Shown here in pieces: positions 50,028 through 59,351 of a stretch of DNA of 64,000 nucleotides. Origin of the DNA: Saprospirales bacterium (GTDB lineage Bacteria; Bacteroidota; Bacteroidia; Chitinophagales; Saprospiraceae); the NCBI GenBank assembly GCA_007695035.1, contig REEO01000026.1:1-64000 (forward strand). The letters run 5' to 3'. The translations under genes and the position numbers were made by a program. Below the pieces are notes generated by a model that was not told the DNA's origin, made no database searches, and was given only the letters and a program-made list of their open reading frames with translations. Position 1 is the first letter of the stretch. Each line of letters opens with the position of its first letter.

Positions 50028-52277
50028 TCAAAAGCGAACTGAGGTGTAAATATTATAGCTTCTTCCAGGCGCATAAACAGGGCGATTATCAGCAGCCCTG
50101 ATTGGCCGGCTCAAATGTTCGTAATAGGATTCATCCAATAGGTTGCTCACACCCAAACCAATAAAAAACGCCGGACTCAATTGATAGTTAAGATTAAAGT
50201 CGAGTACAGTGAAAGAGGGTGTCTCTAATTCACCAAATTCCTTTGATATGCGATCCTGTTTGAAAGTGTGACGCACGGAAACAGCGGGCCTTAACTTATT
50301 ATCAAGCAACCTGCCTTGGAGTCTGTATTGGAGATCAAGCGGAGGAATCTCTGCCAGAGGCTCATTCAAATCAAGATCCCTGGCCCGGGTATAGGATAGA
50401 CCAAAAATTTGAGAAAGATGATTGCTCAATTGGTGCTCCCATTGGAGTTCGAAACCGATTTTGAATGCCCTGTCCACATTTATGAATTGACGTACACCGG
50501 GTGCCATTGGTAATTGAGGATCAATATCATCCCGGACTCTGGCTGATATAACATCCTGCATATAAGCCGCAAAAAGATCGAGCTGTAAATCGTGACCTGG
50601 ACGGCCATAATTTAAATTGAGGTCGAGCTGATTGATTTTTTCAGGCTTCAAATTGGGGTTGCCAAAGAGTTCAAAGGGATCGTTACCAACGGGCAGGAAG
50701 TGAATGTATCGCTCCGTAAGACTTCCACTTCGCTGAGCGCGGCCCAGCCAAATACCAGTTGAAAATTGGGAAGTCCAGTATTTTCTCACACCTGTGCTAA
50801 ACGAAGGATTGAAATGTCTTTGATCAGTTTCTTCGTAAAACTGAGAAAACTCCTCATTCTGCTCATCCATCCCGGCATCATTCAGCTCCAATCTGGTAGA
50901 TAAGATAAATCTTAGTTCTCCGAAGGACCGTTGATACTCACCAAATAAAGCATATTTGGTAATATTTGCATCCTGCCATGCCGGGTCCGTAAAAACTTTG
51001 CCTTCATTTGGTCCCATCAAAAATTCCCGCTCACGGCTTCCCGAAGCTGCTTCCCTTCTGATATCAACCCCTGTCCACAAAGAGCCTTCTTTAAATCGCC
51101 ATTCTGCTTCTGAGCGACCACCAAGAACAACAGTCTCTGCAGGGGTAGAGGCATTTACCATTCGAGGTTCCAGTGGTTTTTCCAGATTGTCCATGAGGTG
51201 ATCTACATAACTTACAAAAACCGAGGTATTTAATGACCGCAAGTAACCTTCAATGAAGTTCATTCGATGAGTCGTATTAACAAGCCAGGTGTCATCTCTG
51301 CGGAGATCCATACCCAAAGCGGGAAAATCTACATCCCTCGCGGCATTTCTAGTTGCCGACAAACTTAAATACTGGCGGTCATCCAGCCTGTAATGTACAA
51401 TTGCACCCAGGCTCACTCTTTCAAAGTTACCGGCTACTGCGACTCCATCACCATCCTTGTAGTCATTTCCACGAGAAAGTGCACCAAATAAACTTATATC
51501 GAAGTTCTCTGAACTCAAACCGATGCGGGATTCCGTTCTGAAGACGTCACCATTGGAATCGTAACCGGCTGCTGCCCTACCTCCAATACGAAAGCTTTCA
51601 GAAAAATCTGGAGCAGGGGTGGTGAAATTAATAGTTGCACCGAATGAAGACCCATACCGAAGAGCATGTGGCCCTTTTAAAATTTCCATGCGCTCCATCA
51701 TGTTGGGGGAAATTTGACTGGTGGGAGGATCCATGCGATTTGGGCATGCTGCGAGACAGGATTGCACTCCGTCAATCACAATATTCAATTGATCATTTTT
51801 GAATCCCCTGAAAACCGGATCCAATCCAAATGCCCCACTTTTCCTAATCGAGCTAAAACCTACTGAACGGTCCAGTATATCCCCTCCGTCGTGATTGAGT
51901 TTGTCCACCACATTCATCTCATGTGAAGTTTGAGAATAAATTGGTGAATGGATCGATACAACCGTTACCGGAAGTAGCTCATAAGGGCGGCTGCGAAGTT
52001 CCCATTTTCCGGCATTCAAGGCGGATAAAACTTGCTCGTTGTTCAAGTGGATTTGACCGTAGCGAAGATGGGAGAGCAAAAGTGTCTCACCATCGGATAA
52101 GGTGATCTCAACCAATCCATCCGATCCGCTTATACCCGATTCATCTCCATAAGTAAAATAAACACCTGGAACAGGATCCCCACTACTATCGTCAGTGAGT
52201 ACAAATGATTGTGAAAACATGGAAGAGCTGTTGAAAACCGCAGCAAAAACAAGCAAAATTATTATTGAGTTTTTCAT
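50028..52277 (-). CDS. OprC/NosA-like TonB-dependent copper receptor
   Basis: A 749-residue outer-membrane receptor. Signal peptide (IIILLVFAAVFNSSSMFSQ), a short carboxypeptidase-like stretch (SGDPVPGVYFTYGDESG), plug (LDRSVGFSSIRKSGAFGLDP, FRGFKNDQLNIVIDGV) and a 22-strand barrel ending YNIYTSVRF. In the plug, CPNRMDPPT carries Cys178-x3-Met182, equal to the C-x3-M copper site of Pseudomonas OprC. Barrel segments give His360-Leu-Met362 (YVDHLMDN) and His337-Arg-Met339; OprC uses an HxM as second ligand. Copper uptake is thus the best guess. ATG at 52277 replaces a GTG start seven codons (18 bp) upstream. Confidence 0.87.
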   Translation of the reverse strand: MKNSIIILLVFAAVFNSSSMFSQSFVLTDDSSGDPVPGVYFTYGDESGISGSDGLVEITLSDGETLLLSHLRYGQIHLNNEQVLSALNAGKWELRSRPYELLPVTVVSIHSPIYSQTSHEMNVVDKLNHDGGDILDRSVGFSSIRKSGAFGLDPVFRGFKNDQLNIVIDGVQSCLAACPNRMDPPTSQISPNMMERMEILKGPHALRYGSSFGATINFTTPAPDFSESFRIGGRAAAGYDSNGDVFRTESRIGLSSENFDISLFGALSRGNDYKDGDGVAVAGNFERVSLGAIVHYRLDDRQYLSLSATRNAARDVDFPALGMDLRRDDTWLVNTTHRMNFIEGYLRSLNTSVFVSYVDHLMDNLEKPLEPRMVNASTPAETVVLGGRSEAEWRFKEGSLWTGVDIRREAASGSREREFLMGPNEGKVFTDPAWQDANITKYALFGEYQRSFGELRFILSTRLELNDAGMDEQNEEFSQFYEETDQRHFNPSFSTGVRKYWTSQFSTGIWLGRAQRSGSLTERYIHFLPVGNDPFELFGNPNLKPEKINQLDLNLNYGRPGHDLQLDLFAAYMQDVISARVRDDIDPQLPMAPGVRQFINVDRAFKIGFELQWEHQLSNHLSQIFGLSYTRARDLDLNEPLAEIPPLDLQYRLQGRLLDNKLRPAVSVRHTFKQDRISKEFGELETPSFTVLDFNLNYQLSPAFFIGLGVSNLLDESYYEHLSRPIRAADNRPVYAPGRSYNIYTSVRF

Positions 52278-52798
52278 ATTATAATTTTTGTCCACTCTGG
52301 TCTGCGAGTGGTATGTATTGTAAATTTAAGTCAGAACAAATGAAGTCCGAATTACTTTTCGTTGATTCATCGATAATGTGCCATCTAAAGGGCCTTATCT
52401 GCATCTAGGCATACTGGTCGAACATTGAAGTTTCAACAGTCAATTCCGACCTCAAATGGCCACCTTTGGTGTCATGTCGATTCGACAGCTTCAATTGTAC
52501 CGAATAATTATTTTTCAACCTGGAAAAACGCAGTTTAGCCGAAGCTAAGTGGTCCTTTCCGACATTTAAAATGATGAAAAAATATGACAGAATTAGCATC
52601 TGTAATTCTAAAGATATTGGCGATTTAATAGGCAGTCAAGCTCGAGTTTGTAATTCGTTTCAATCAGTTTACACCGGTTGATTTAAGTAAAATAGGCCGT
52701 AATACCCCCGGCCGTATAAAAGTACCGAAGCGGAGACCTTACCACAACTGTATGATCCCAAACTCGTATATGCCTGCTAAAATCCACGCCAACGTAGA
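52278..52798. other. Intergenic region upstream of the copper receptor
   Basis: About 520 bp between two minus-strand genes that may be functionally linked. A weak open frame (52405-52599, minus) has no convincing features. A GGCCG ... CGGCC inverted repeat lies around 52695-52717. No clear Bacteroidota promoter seen for the receptor; TAAATTTA on the minus strand near 52320-52327 is a weak candidate. Confidence 0.35.
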
Positions 52799-53170
52799 TC
52801 ACCCCCGGGGAGGAATGAATATTTCATCGACCCACTCATCCGTTTGAATTCTTTTATAAACAGCATTGAGGGTTGTATTCAAAGCCGGGGGTTCAATTGT
52901 CGGGAAGCTTAAAAATTCTAGGAATAAATTGACTACTCTTTCTTTAACAGTAAAAGGAGCTTTCTCATCTCCGGCTGTATCTTTTGCATCCTGCAATTGC
53001 TGATTGATAAAGCATCGCCCCTTACACATGTTTTCCGACATGTCCCTCTGAGTGCACAACTCATTGGCATAGTAATCCTGCATCAAGTTGTAGGATAGAG
53101 GAATCAGCACCATACACAACGGTTGAAACAGAATGCAAAGAATAAAGAAAGTGACCGTGAATCGAGCCAT
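52799..53170 (-). CDS. Small membrane protein with Cys/Met cluster, probably metal-linked
   Basis: A 123-residue protein: an N-terminal helix (FTVTFFILCILFQPLCMVLIPLS, written here as FTVTFFILCILFQPLCMV) then a periplasmic-type segment ELCTQRDMSENMCKGRCF with Cys39, Met44, Met48, Cys49 and Cys53. I recognise the C-x(8-9)-M-C-x-G-K/R-C pattern as typical of small Bacteroidota proteins found upstream of metal-related TonB receptors. The metal is not known, but the OprC-like gene 520 bp downstream suggests copper. The ATG at 53170 is chosen since a TTG nine codons upstream is part of the promoter. Confidence 0.65.
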   Translation of the reverse strand: MARFTVTFFILCILFQPLCMVLIPLSYNLMQDYYANELCTQRDMSENMCKGRCFINQQLQDAKDTAGDEKAPFTVKERVVNLFLEFLSFPTIEPPALNTTLNAVYKRIQTDEWVDEIFIPPRG

Positions 53171-53194
53171 ATTCCCGAACTTTATTAATAGACG

Positions 53195-53226
53195 CAAATA
53201 TAGGACGTTTTTATCTTTTATTCAAA
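53195..53226 (-). promoter_or_regulatory. Bacteroidota-type promoter of the Cys/Met protein gene
   Basis: Minus strand TTTG (53226-53223), 20 bp, TATATTTG (53202-53195). The ATG lies 24 bp downstream of the -7 element. Confidence 0.65.
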
Positions 53227-53694
53227 AACATCAACGAATAAAACTACTTTTTGACCCAGACATGATTCCTATGGTACTTGAAAGGTATGTTTCCAAAGAC
53301 TGAACATGCAGCTTCGAAGCTTTGGACAATAAATTGGTCAGGTGTAGGAGATATCAAGACAGTTTAAATGATTTTGGGGTAATGGTGTTCTGACCAGGGA
53401 TTTTCTCCTTTTCGACCAAAATACCATTGTTGTAAACCAATGATTTGACAACAGCGATTGTCTTTCAAGCATTGCTATTAACAAAATCATCCCGGATTAT
53501 TGCAATTTTTCATTGAAAATTTCATAACTTTACACTCCGTGCGCTCAGAAAGGAGTAGATGAAATGTGATTTTGGAAAATATCAATTGAATAAATATAGG
53601 AGAATTAACATAAAAAATAATTCGGAGAAATAAGCCAGCTTATATTTTTAATATTATTGAATATCAATCATTTACAAACCAAAATTATACAGTT
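53227..53694. other. Intergenic region without recognised genes
   Basis: About 470 bp between divergent genes. A TAACTTTA (about 53526-53533) near a TTTCAT stretch may be a promoter for the plus-strand secreted protein, with a long leader. No coding sequence or repeat recognised. Confidence 0.35.
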
Positions 53695-54183
53695 ATGAAA
53701 CCAATTTCAGTACTCAAAAGCAGCATTTTTTGCACCTTTTTTGCCTTTTTTTTGGCAGGAAACACAACCGGGCTGATTGCCCAGGAGTGGTCATCCGATG
53801 ATGTAGCGGACTTTGTTATTTATGTAGAAAGGACCGAAACGCAAATAGTCATGGAATGTGCCCGCGGTTGTTTGTGGAGCCGGGTTTCATTTCCAGCCTA
53901 TAAATACAAGCCAATAGCTATCAACCAGTGGGGCATGAAAGAATGGGATGACGATGCAGAAGAGCAGGGGTTTACTGTTGAAAAGCCCGAAGGCAAGATT
54001 GAAGCGGACAAGATCCTGATAGAAAAAATTGAGGAAGTGGAGGAATTCTTGTTCAAACTCACACCTAAACCGATGGGTATTTCACTGGAAGGAGAGAAAG
54101 GTACCCAATGGACAGGGACGGAATTCAGCCTGGGTTTACACGACCGCTGGAAAATAGACAACAGAGGTGTAGGTTTGCAATAA
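53695..54183 (+). CDS. Secreted protein of unknown function
   Basis: A 162-residue protein with signal peptide (IFCTFFAFFLAGNTTGLIAQ) and an acidic mature part. One Cys pair, ECARGCLW, could form a disulfide or bind metal. A helical segment EADKILIEKIEEVEEFLFKL precedes the C-terminal strand-like end WTGTEFSLGLHDRWKID. No family recognised. It lies alone on the plus strand between the divergent copper-linked genes and the FkbM methyltransferase. Confidence 0.65.
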   Translation: MKPISVLKSSIFCTFFAFFLAGNTTGLIAQEWSSDDVADFVIYVERTETQIVMECARGCLWSRVSFPAYKYKPIAINQWGMKEWDDDAEEQGFTVEKPEGKIEADKILIEKIEEVEEFLFKLTPKPMGISLEGEKGTQWTGTEFSLGLHDRWKIDNRGVGLQ

Positions 54184-54361
54184 ACTGCGCCACTTTGTCA
54201 ATCAATTTTCGGAACCAAAGTCCACCAAGCGCGCTATCGGCTGGAGGGTCTGAGTTTATTATTGAATCCCGGCCAGGTATTTCTCCTGAAATGGTGCGCA
54301 CAAACCATCTGCTGTGCGTTTAGTTTTCCAGTGCCATAGAATTTTCGCAACAAAATAAATA

Positions 54362-55282
54362 ATGACAGAAGATCGCAGAGCATTGTCGGCCGGCCTTGAC
54401 CAGGTTGAAAAATACGGTGCAAGTAGCAAAATCGGCAGGTTTATAAAAAAACCAATGCACTATTCGTTGGTCATTTTACATAGGAAGATTCAGTACAAAT
54501 TTTTAGGAAGAGAGAAACAGGTGAAGTGCAAAACCTTCTTCAATGAAGAAATGCACCTCTCTCTCCCTTCCTCCACAGATATTTTCCTGAGTGGAGGTAA
54601 AACCCATGATTCAGAGGTGAGACTGGCACGATATTTCATCTCTGAGGTCAAAGCAGGAGAGGTGTTTTTTGACATTGGAGCACACTGTGGGTACTTTTCC
54701 CTGCTTGCCTCCCGGTTAGTTGGTGAAGAGGGCAGTATTGTGGCATTTGAAGCCTCTCCAAAAACCCATCAAATGCTCTGCCAAAACCTCAGTCAAAGAA
54801 GCAATGCAGAAATTCATCACCGCGCTGTTTCGGATACCAATGGTACTGTAAAATTCTACGAGTTTCCCAATCTCTACTCGGAATACAACGCAATTGATGC
54901 CGAACAATATAAAGACCAGAACTGGTTCAAAAAACACCGGCCGGTTGAAGCCAATGTGCAGGCCGTAACCCTGGATTTCTTTGTCCGGTCACATTCTATT
55001 ATTCCAACAACCATCAAAATAGATGTGGAAGGCGCAGAGTACAAAGTCCTTTCGGGAAGCAAAAATGTGCTGGCCAAACACAGTCCAACCATCGCCATGG
55101 AATACCTCAGCCCCAGGCGAAACAACCAAAACCATGTGCTGGCCAATAATTTACTATTAGACCTGGGGTACAGCGCCCACATCATCGATAGCAAAGGCCT
55201 TTTACAAAAGACCCGTGATTTGGATGAACACATGCGAACTTCAGGCCTTGAATCAGACAACGCCGTCTTTAAACCCGCATAA
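54362..55282 (+). CDS. FkbM family methyltransferase
   Basis: A 306-residue SAM-dependent methyltransferase. The SAM-binding motif is VFFDIGAHCGYFSLLASRLV (near 101-120), with motif II GSIVAFEASPKTHQMLCQNL and the conserved late IKIDVEGAEYKVLSG. FkbM-type enzymes O-methylate polyketides, glycans or other small molecules; the acceptor here is unknown. No glycosyltransferase or biosynthetic cluster is near, so the role cannot be narrowed. Confidence 0.88.
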   Translation: MTEDRRALSAGLDQVEKYGASSKIGRFIKKPMHYSLVILHRKIQYKFLGREKQVKCKTFFNEEMHLSLPSSTDIFLSGGKTHDSEVRLARYFISEVKAGEVFFDIGAHCGYFSLLASRLVGEEGSIVAFEASPKTHQMLCQNLSQRSNAEIHHRAVSDTNGTVKFYEFPNLYSEYNAIDAEQYKDQNWFKKHRPVEANVQAVTLDFFVRSHSIIPTTIKIDVEGAEYKVLSGSKNVLAKHSPTIAMEYLSPRRNNQNHVLANNLLLDLGYSAHIIDSKGLLQKTRDLDEHMRTSGLESDNAVFKPA

Positions 55283-55343
55283 ATCCTCAGTTAATAGCTA
55301 CTCGCAGATCATATAAGTGGCTCAATGGCATCCGGAATATCTA

Positions 55344-55775
55344 CTAAACCAGCTTTGCGGAAGCCAGGGTGATGTTGGTGGCTTTCAAGGCTTGAGAAAC
55401 CGGGCAATTTTCCTTGGCCCCGGTGGCAAACTCCAGGAATTTATCGGCTTCCAGTTTGGGAACCTGACCACGGGTGGCAAGTGCGATTTCCGTAATTCCG
55501 AAACCCCCTTCCACCTTGTCCAGTGTAACAGTCGCTTCTGTTTGAATCGATTCGGGATTGAAACCGGCCTGATGCAGTTCGTGAGCCAGTGCCATAGAAA
55601 AACAACTTGCGCAGGCAGCCCCAATGAGTTCCTCAGGGCTGGATTGGCTTTTGTCATTCTCAAATCTACTTGGAAAACCATATTGTCCGGTTAAACCATT
55701 GGTCTTTAATTCATACTTCCCCTTTCCCTGAGCCAGATTGCCATTCCAAACGGCATTTGCATAATGTTTACTCAT
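55344..55775 (-). CDS. osmC: OsmC/Ohr family peroxiredoxin
   Basis: A 143-residue thiol-dependent peroxidase of the OsmC type, reducing organic hydroperoxides. Two conserved Cys are present: the first in SPEELIGAACASCFSMALAH (near 50-60, peroxidatic Cys followed by helix) and the second in GAKENCPVSQAL (near 125, resolving Cys). The start MSKHYANAVWNGNLAQGKGK at 55775 matches the OsmC N-terminus; the longer frame adds seven residues. Monocistronic. Ohr and OsmC differ in details not separable here. Confidence 0.9.
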   Translation of the reverse strand: MSKHYANAVWNGNLAQGKGKYELKTNGLTGQYGFPSRFENDKSQSSPEELIGAACASCFSMALAHELHQAGFNPESIQTEATVTLDKVEGGFGITEIALATRGQVPKLEADKFLEFATGAKENCPVSQALKATNITLASAKLV

Positions 55776-55937
55776 GATTACCTTATTTTTTGTCAATTGA
55801 TGATTGAAAACAGTATGTATTCATAATGAAATTCAGGCTGCATTGTTTGGTGATTGACAAGCTTGAAAGGGATTAACCTGCCAGCTCAGTGGCACTTCTT
55901 CACCTGACAATTCTCCCCTTACATACAATAAAGCCCA

Positions 55938-56315
55938 TCAATTAAACAAAGGGAAATACTTATGCCTGTTCTCATAAATAATCCACAGTAGAATCACCCA
56001 AATAACCACAGCTATGTGGAGCCCTTCCGGGGCCGAAAATATATGGGTCAGCAAAACTCCCACCATTACAGGAAAAACCACCAGAGCACCCAAAGCTCTG
56101 GTCCTGGGAAATAGCAACAGTATGCCGCCTGCAATTTCAGCCAGGCCGACCAGCGGGAAAAGCCATGTAACCTGACTCAGTGATTCAAAATCCTCTATGA
56201 GTTGAGGATTCAAATCCTCCGGAGTTGGCATGTACTGAAAAAACTTATCCAATCCGCCATTTATAAGAAGCAAACCAAATATTACAGACAATACATTCAA
56301 TATAATTCTCTTCAA
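55938..56315 (-). CDS. DoxX family membrane protein
   Basis: A 125-residue four-helix membrane protein (NVLSVIFGLLLINGGLDKFF, VGLAEIAGGILLLFP, LGALVVFPVMVGVLLTHIF, IAVVIWVILLWIIYENRH). The NGGLDKFF motif at the first helix is typical of DoxX. Members are linked to redox stress in some bacteria; molecular function is not defined. It is the third gene of the ArsR-SRPBCC-DoxX set, 12 bp behind the second, so regulated by the ArsR-type protein. Confidence 0.85.
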   Translation of the reverse strand: MKRIILNVLSVIFGLLLINGGLDKFFQYMPTPEDLNPQLIEDFESLSQVTWLFPLVGLAEIAGGILLLFPRTRALGALVVFPVMVGVLLTHIFSAPEGLHIAVVIWVILLWIIYENRHKYFPLFN

Positions 56316-56327
56316 AGTTATATATTT

Positions 56328-56828
56328 TTACAGCGATTCTAATAATTGTTCCAGCTGGTTCAGGCCCTGTGTAAATCCCTCTTGAAAACCCATTTGGATC
56401 AATTTTTCCAAATCCTCCAGCTTCTTCAGTCGGCAGTTAACTTCAACAGTGGTCCTACCATCTGCCTCACTAAATTCCTTTGTCCAATCCGTCTGAGGCA
56501 AAGCGTGATTGATGGTGCCCTTCTCGTCACTAAAGGAATCCAGGGCCGAAAAACGCCTCTCTCGCACAATGTCCAAATAGTCAATCCTACTCCAATGCTT
56601 TTCACCCTCAGGACTGACCATCGCATAGAGCCACATCCCAGCTTCCCGGAAATCCATTACTTTGGTCTCAGCCCGCCAGGGACTCGGTGCCCACCATTGG
56701 TCGAGCAGTTCAGCGGTGGTCCAGGCTTTCCATACAAGGCCCAAATCTGCATTGAATTCACGGGTGACGTGAATGGTTTTCCGGGCTTTATCCACGGAAA
56801 AGTCAAAAAATAGATTTTTCTTCATCAT
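56328..56828 (-). CDS. SRPBCC/AHSA1-domain protein
   Basis: A 166-residue START-like hydrophobic-ligand-binding protein of the Aha1-C group: TIHVTREFNADLGLVWKAWT (about 17-36), LLDQWWAPSPWRAE, the signature EAGMWLYAMVSPEGEKHW, and the tail LEKLIQMGFQEGFTQGLNQL. Proteins of this type commonly follow an ArsR regulator. Its start ATG overlaps the regulator stop (TAATG), so the two are translationally coupled. The ligand is unknown. Confidence 0.9.
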   Translation of the reverse strand: MMKKNLFFDFSVDKARKTIHVTREFNADLGLVWKAWTTAELLDQWWAPSPWRAETKVMDFREAGMWLYAMVSPEGEKHWSRIDYLDIVRERRFSALDSFSDEKGTINHALPQTDWTKEFSEADGRTTVEVNCRLKKLEDLEKLIQMGFQEGFTQGLNQLEQLLESL

Positions 56829-57142
56829 TACTTATTTTTAAGATTATCCAATACATTGTCCAATTGATCAAAGCGAGTCTCCCAAACCTGCCTTACCTGC
56901 GCCACCCATTCGTCAATTTCATTCACCTTCTCAATTTCAAGCCCGTAATAAATTTCCCTGCCTTTTGGCTCCGCTTTGACTACATCGCACTCCTGCAATA
57001 CCCGCAAGTGCTTTGAAATGGCCTGTCGCGAAGTATCAAAATGCGAGGCCAGTCCATTGGGTGTCATGGCCTGTACAGCTATCAGCATAATTATCGCCCT
57101 ACGGGTGGGATCTGCTATCGCTTGAAAAATATCTCTTCTCAT
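56828..57142 (-). CDS. ArsR family transcriptional regulator
   Basis: A 104-residue winged-helix repressor: DIFQAIADPTRRAIIMLIA (start helix), HFDTSRQAISKHLRVLQECD (recognition helix) and VKAEPKGREIYYGL (wing). No Cys metal site of the ArsR/SmtB metal sensors is present, so this belongs to the non-metal subgroup that accompanies SRPBCC proteins. It probably represses its own operon, through the inverted repeats at 57161-57192 that overlap the promoter. Confidence 0.9.
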   Translation of the reverse strand: MRRDIFQAIADPTRRAIIMLIAVQAMTPNGLASHFDTSRQAISKHLRVLQECDVVKAEPKGREIYYGLEIEKVNEIDEWVAQVRQVWETRFDQLDNVLDNLKNK

Positions 57143-57160
57143 GTGGCATATTTTATTTTA

Positions 57161-57192
57161 GCAACTATTTGGTTGCAAATATATGCGCAACC
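57161..57192. promoter_or_regulatory. Candidate ArsR-family operator
   Basis: Three half-sites with alternating orientation: GCAAC (57161-57165), GGTTGC (57171-57176), GCAACC (57187-57192). They form two overlapping inverted repeats (GCAAC-N5-GGTTGC and GGTTGC-N10-GCAACC). The -7 element of the regulator's own promoter lies within, which fits autorepression. Confidence 0.55.
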
Positions 57193-57207
57193 TTTTGGTT
57201 TCACAAA
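57176..57207 (-). promoter_or_regulatory. Bacteroidota-type promoter of the ArsR-SRPBCC-DoxX operon
   Basis: Minus strand TTTG (57207-57204), 20 bp, TATATTTG (57183-57176), 33 bp upstream of the regulator ATG. Confidence 0.7.
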
Positions 57208-57341
57208 ATTTCTAGAAAAAATTTTGGCCATTCCTTCGTACTCTTAGAAATAGGCCGCAAAATGGGGCTTTCAGGTTTGAAAAACTGAATAAAGTCTGGA
57301 AGGCTGAACACACTTACACAATGATATTCCGGGAATTTTAC

Positions 57342-57349
57342 TATTTTTG
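57342..57349 (+). promoter_or_regulatory. -7 promoter element of the TPR kinase gene
   Basis: TATTTTTG, a match to TANNTTTG, 70 bp upstream of the ATG at 57420. A -33 at correct spacing is unclear. Confidence 0.4.
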
Positions 57350-57419
57350 GAACCGTAAGAGAGGATATTCCAAATCCCCATTGGGATAGCGAAACCGTCA
57401 AGTAATAAAATTTTGGCCA

Positions 57420-59351
57420 ATGGCAAATCGCCTGATCTCTTTGTGTATTCTGACCTTTCTACTGGCGGCAATTCCGGCCAACTTCTCTCATGCCACTCCT
57501 AAAATCATCGATAGCCTGAACGCCACTCTGCCCTACCTGGCGAGTGACACTCACAAGGTTTGGGTTCTTCGGGATATTGCTTATTACTATCAGTCGGAAA
57601 ACCCGGATTCGGCCCTCCATTTTGCCCGACGCGGAAACACCCTGGCAAGAAATCTCAACTTTTATCCTGGCAGGATATGGAATCTTTACCAGGAGGGTCT
57701 CGCTTACGAACTACTCAACCAGGTAGATACAGCCGTGAAGATTTATCACAGGGCTTTGGAATTGACCAGAGAGAGCCATGATGACCAAAGCAGGGCAAAA
57801 TTGTACAATGTTCTGGGGGTTGCCCACTACTTCGACGGCGACTATACGGAAGCCATTCATTACTACAGTATGGGGTTTTTGCTGGCCGACTCAATTTCTT
57901 ACGAGGAGGGCAAAGCACATGCACTGAACAACCTCGGGGTGATTTACAGGAAACAAAGGCGGTTTGACAAAGCACTGGAAACCTACAAGAGGTCGCTGGA
58001 TCTCAAAATGTCCGAACGGGACACAGCCGGTATGATTATCAGTTATTACAATATCGGACTCTCGCATTCCTACCTAAACGACTATGAAAAAAGCCTGGAA
58101 TACTTCAAGATTGCCAATGAAATGGCGAGGGCAAACATTGACCTCGGTTGGGACAGATCCCATATTAAAATAGGGCTTGGAGTGGCCTATTTCAATCTTG
58201 GAGATTTTGAGGCCGCAAAAATTCAGCTTCGGGATGGCATCCGTGAGAGTTCTGTTAAAACAAGCTCTGAATACATTTCTGCAAGGGCCTATCTGGGAGC
58301 AATCTTGACAGCAGAGGGGGACTTTAAGGAAGGAATGCAACTGGTGGAAAATGCCTGGCAAATGGCTGCGCAATCGGGTCATCGGGTCTTATTGAGAGAC
58401 GTTTTGAAGCAGCGAGCACTTTCTGCAGAAAGAGCTGGAAAGCCGGAAGTTGCCACCGAGAGTTGGAAATTGTTTACCGAATTAAACGAAGAAATCAATT
58501 CGGAAGCCCAAAATTGGGCAATGGAAGAGATGAAAGCTAAATTTGAGCTCCGCGACAAGGAAATTACCATCGCCCTCCAAAACCTGAAATTGGAACGCGA
58601 AAAAGCGAGAATAAACAGATATATGATTTCGGGCCTCTCCCTGCTTTTGCTCTTTGCCCTCAGTGTGGTTTTTCTCTATTCGTTTTGGAGAAAAAGGGAG
58701 CAATTAAAATTGGCAGTACATCAAAAGGAAGAGGCGTTATCAAGAAACGAGTTGTTGCTGCGCGAAATGCACCACCGCACCAAAAACAACCTCCAACTTT
58801 TGGACAGCCTCTTGAGTTTACAGGCGCGAAAAACGGGAAATAAAAGTGTCAAAGAAGCCATTCAGGCGAGTAAAGAAAGTGTAGGGGCAATTGGTTTATT
58901 GCATCACCGACTTTACGAAACCGACAATTATAGCACAGTGGCAATGAAACCCTATCTCTCAGATTTGGCAAAGTACTTCTCAGAGGCTTTTGGATTAAAG
59001 GACCGCAATATTGTCCTCAGATGGGAGTGCGATGACCTGCAACTGGAGACAGACCGATCCATTCCACTGGGACTCATCATTAATGAATTGGTCACAAACT
59101 CCATAAAACACGCATTTGTTGCATCGGAGGAGGGTGCGGTGGAAATATCGCTCAAAAAAACTTCTGCACCGAGCTTGCTTTTGAGGGTAAGGGACAACGG
59201 AACCGGGAGAAAGGTGCAAAGCAATGAATCATCGGGAACGGGAACCGAGCTATTGAAAATTTTCAGTCACCGCTTTAACGCCCGAATAAAAATACAGGAA
59301 GTCAAACCCGGAATCCGCATTGAGTTTGAGATGCCATTAAACCAGGAATGA
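57420..59351 (+). CDS. TPR-containing membrane histidine kinase (HisKA_2 type)
   Basis: A 643-residue sensor kinase. Signal peptide (SLCILTFLLAAIPANFSHA), a periplasmic array of tetratricopeptide repeats (about 60-360: SALHFARRGNTLARNL, AVKIYHRALELTRES, ALNNLGVIYRKQRRFDKALE and others), a transmembrane helix (MISGLSLLLLFALSVVFLYS), then a short coiled coil and the HisKA_2 phospho-acceptor MHHRTKNNLQLLDSL. The HATPase has NELVTNSIKHAF and DNGTG. The response regulator begins inside its last codons (4-bp ATGA overlap), a typical two-component pair. The TPR part may detect a protein partner. Confidence 0.92.
   Translation: MANRLISLCILTFLLAAIPANFSHATPKIIDSLNATLPYLASDTHKVWVLRDIAYYYQSENPDSALHFARRGNTLARNLNFYPGRIWNLYQEGLAYELLNQVDTAVKIYHRALELTRESHDDQSRAKLYNVLGVAHYFDGDYTEAIHYYSMGFLLADSISYEEGKAHALNNLGVIYRKQRRFDKALETYKRSLDLKMSERDTAGMIISYYNIGLSHSYLNDYEKSLEYFKIANEMARANIDLGWDRSHIKIGLGVAYFNLGDFEAAKIQLRDGIRESSVKTSSEYISARAYLGAILTAEGDFKEGMQLVENAWQMAAQSGHRVLLRDVLKQRALSAERAGKPEVATESWKLFTELNEEINSEAQNWAMEEMKAKFELRDKEITIALQNLKLEREKARINRYMISGLSLLLLFALSVVFLYSFWRKREQLKLAVHQKEEALSRNELLLREMHHRTKNNLQLLDSLLSLQARKTGNKSVKEAIQASKESVGAIGLLHHRLYETDNYSTVAMKPYLSDLAKYFSEAFGLKDRNIVLRWECDDLQLETDRSIPLGLIINELVTNSIKHAFVASEEGAVEISLKKTSAPSLLLRVRDNGTGRKVQSNESSGTGTELLKIFSHRFNARIKIQEVKPGIRIEFEMPLNQE

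Noticed and set aside
52405-52599. 64-codon minus-strand frame upstream of the copper receptor
   Set aside because: No recognised family or start signal; composition is like the surrounding intergenic DNA.
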